A DNA stretch of 64,000 nucleotides from Caulobacter hibisci (GTDB lineage Bacteria; Pseudomonadota; Alphaproteobacteria; Caulobacterales; Caulobacteraceae). The notes beneath the pieces are model-generated. The model had not been told where the DNA came from. It made no database searches and was given only the letters and a program-made list of their open reading frames with translations. A program made the position numbers and the translations under genes. The stretch lies in assembly GCF_016135805.1 (NCBI RefSeq), contig NZ_JADWOX010000015.1:62001-126000 (forward strand). The letters are read 5' to 3'. Below, one piece after another: positions 62,540 to 64,000 of this stretch. Numbering within the stretch: the stretch's first letter is position 1; each line of letters starts with the position of its first letter.

Positions 62540-63646
62540 ATGTCCGCCGAAGAGTCCAGCCTCCGCCCGGAGCGCATTCTCGATCTGTCCGAGCGGCTCA
62601 GCGTGGTGGCGGGCCAGAAGATCGGCGAGATCTCCACCGTCAACCGCGCGGCCAAGATGCTGGCCATCAACGCCCTGATCGTCGCCGCCCGGGCGGGCGA
62701 GGCGGGCCGGGGCTTCGCCATCGTCGCCGAGGAGTTCAAGAAGATCTCCACCCAGATCGACGAGGTGGCCGGGGCCCTGGAAAGCCAGGTGCGCGCCGAC
62801 CTCGACGAACTGACCGCCATCGGCGGGGCGATCCTGTCGCACCTGCGCGGCCAGCGCCTGGCCGACCTGGCCCTGAACGCCATCGAGATCATCGACCGCA
62901 ACCTCTATGAGCGCACCTGCGACGTGCGCTGGTGGGCCACCGACAGCGCCGTCGTCGACTGCGCCATGGCCCCGTCGCGCGAGGCGGCCGACTACGCCAG
63001 CCAGAGGCTGAAGGTCATTCTCGACGCCTATACCGTCTATCTGGACCTGTGGATCTGCGACGCGGCCGGGCGGGTGATCGCCAGCGGCCGGCCCGACAAG
63101 TATCGCGGCGTGCAGGGCGCGTCGGTCGCCAACGCCTCCTGGTTCCAGGAAGCCATGCGCACCAAGACCGGCGATGACTTCGCCGTGGCCGACATCGCCC
63201 GCCAGCGTCTGCTCGACGAGGCGCCGGTCGCGACCTACGCCACCGCCATCCGCGAGGGCGGCGAGGCCAAGGGCAAGGTCATCGGCGTGCTCGGCGTGCA
63301 TTTCGACTGGCGCCCCCAGGCCCAGGCCATCGTCGATGGCGTGCGGATGACCGACGAGGAGAAGGCGCGCTCTCGGGTGCTGCTGCTCGACCAGAACCAC
63401 CGGATCCTGGCCGCTTCGGACGGCCAGGGCGTGCTGACCGACAGCTTCAAGCTGAACACCTCGCACGGGTCGATGGGCAGCTACGCCGAGGGCGACAAGA
63501 CTATCGGCTACGCCCTGACCCCGGGCTACGAGACCTACAAGGGCCTGGGCTGGTACGGCTGCCTGGTGCAGCGCCAGGCGGTGGACACGCCGCTGCCGGC
63601 TACGGCCGAGCGGGTCGTGGACAACGTGCTGCGGCTGAAGGCTTAG
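62540..63646 (+). CDS. soluble MCP-tip/Cache-domain protein
   Basis: A 368-residue protein without signal peptide or membrane helix. The N-terminal ~100 residues resemble the conserved hairpin tip of chemoreceptors (INALIVAARAGEAGRGFAIVAEEFKKIS), but the usual QTNLLALNAAIEAAR reads AAKMLAINALIVAAR, so the tip Glu and QTN are changed. The C-terminal two-thirds is Cache-like (YTVYLDLWICDAAGRVIASGRPDKYRGVQG, KVIGVLGVHFDW, VLLLDQNHRILAAS), which normally comes first and is periplasmic. The ATG at 62540 has GGGGGGGAG upstream. Function unclear. Confidence 0.82.
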   Translation: MSAEESSLRPERILDLSERLSVVAGQKIGEISTVNRAAKMLAINALIVAARAGEAGRGFAIVAEEFKKISTQIDEVAGALESQVRADLDELTAIGGAILSHLRGQRLADLALNAIEIIDRNLYERTCDVRWWATDSAVVDCAMAPSREAADYASQRLKVILDAYTVYLDLWICDAAGRVIASGRPDKYRGVQGASVANASWFQEAMRTKTGDDFAVADIARQRLLDEAPVATYATAIREGGEAKGKVIGVLGVHFDWRPQAQAIVDGVRMTDEEKARSRVLLLDQNHRILAASDGQGVLTDSFKLNTSHGSMGSYAEGDKTIGYALTPGYETYKGLGWYGCLVQRQAVDTPLPATAERVVDNVLRLKA

Positions 63647-63658
63647 CGCCTTCAGGAA

Positions 63659-63782
63659 TCTCCCCCTATGGGGGAGGTGATCGCGAAGCGATCGGTGGGG
63701 GAAGTGGCCGCGAGATTGGCCGCTTTCTCGAAAGCTGAAACCGACCGGCCTCCGGCCGCCTCCCCCACGGGGGGAGGTTCCC
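63659..63782. repeat. intergenic palindromic repeat, family A, inverted pair
   Basis: Opposed family A units (TCCCCCTATGGGGGAGGTG ... GGTGGGGGAA and the reverse with CCTCCCCCACGGGGGGAGG) between the MCP-like gene and the partial gene at the window end. Confidence 0.85.
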
Positions 63783-63798
63783 GCGTCTTCCGCCGTCC

Positions 63799-64000
63799 CT
63801 AGAAATACACCCCGTCCTTCGGGCACGCCTCTCCCGTGCCGACATGCTCTTCGACCATCCAGTCGCTCTTGCAGGCCTGGACGGTGGCGGCGAGGGCGCG
63901 GAGGATTTCGAGGTCGCTCGCCAGGCGCTGGGGCGTGGTCACCAGCTGCAGGCTGACCTCGCTGGCGGTGTCGGCCCGGTATTTGGCCTCGACCGAATAA
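63799..64000 (-). CDS. C-terminal fragment of an uncharacterised protein
   Basis: Reading in from the window edge on the minus strand gives an open frame of 66 residues (YSVEAKYRADTASEVSLQLV, then TTPQRLASDLEILRALAATV and QACKSDWMVEEHVGTGEACP, ending KDGVYF and a TAG at 63801-63799). The start lies outside. Codon use is normal for this genome and the two Cys may be paired. No family recognised. Confidence 0.6.
   Translation of the reverse strand, partial: YSVEAKYRADTASEVSLQLVTTPQRLASDLEILRALAATVQACKSDWMVEEHVGTGEACPKDGVYF

Overview
The window is a GC-rich (coding third positions almost always G/C) chromosomal segment of an alphaproteobacterium, most likely Caulobacter or a close relative in the Caulobacteraceae. 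Supporting features are an F1-ATPase zeta inhibitor (DUF1476), split PurS/PurQ/PurL, an RcnR-type DmeR with DmeF, many TonB/MFS/GST genes, and numerous intergenic palindromic repeats. I saw no tRNA, rRNA, CRISPR array, transposase or prophage block. Family assignments come from reading motifs, not from searches.

Layout. 0-6 kb: end of S-formylglutathione hydrolase, a two-Cys lipoprotein, two ExbD-like proteins, rpsD, a zinc-ribbon protein with htpX, and a CPA2 antiporter. 6-10 kb: two tandem secreted four-Cys paralogues, an Lrp regulator divergent from an amino-acid exporter, a serine hydrolase, and a second two-Cys lipoprotein. 10-12 kb: bolA, a catalytically degenerate aldo/keto reductase, grxD and a thioesterase. 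12-18 kb: two small exported proteins, an M28 peptidase, dmeRF (Ni/Co sensor and exporter with a G-tract operator), and a divergent SDR/HxlR pair. 18-22 kb: riboflavin operon ribD-ribE-ribBA-ribH, a GntR regulator and a MaoC hydratase.

22-39 kb is a dispersed purine block. purB, purC, purS, purQ and purL all lie on the minus strand, but vapBC, a Gln-rich microprotein, a probable copper-handling cluster (DUF2946, TonB receptor, PepSY protein, PCuAC chaperone, SCO), DUF3291, DUF1353, the zeta subunit and others sit between them. purB heads a tight operon with a 2OG-Fe(II) oxygenase and a deoxyinosine DNA glycosylase.

39-53 kb: two paralogous MFS transporters, two GSTs, a lipoprotein that probably also has a C-terminal membrane anchor, YbjQ, tandem DUF4112 proteins, tandem Uma2 nucleases, and the methylmalonyl-CoA mutase pair mutA-mutB. 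53-64 kb: a nitronate-monooxygenase-type flavoprotein, an orphan DUF2793 protein, a yybP-ykoY-type manganese riboswitch in front of a GDT1-family exporter, a fused 5-oxoprolinase, a cyclophilin, a START-like protein, a two-TM potassium channel, a pectate lyase, and a soluble MCP-tip/Cache protein with unusual domain order.

The most informative regulatory signals are the Mn riboswitch (54.5 kb), the DmeR operator overlapping its own start codon (14.66 kb), the paired vapB operator palindromes (25.2 kb), the HxlR half-sites (17.2 kb) and LacI-like CG-centred palindromes (5.9 and 62.3 kb). I did not find one large, clearly new multi-gene system. The best leads are the Asp-less ExbD pair, the pseudo-AKR inside the BolA/Grx locus, the two-Cys lipoprotein family, the MCP-tip/Cache receptor, the purB/glycosylase/oxygenase operon, and a 140-bp element with about 28-bp inverted ends present twice.
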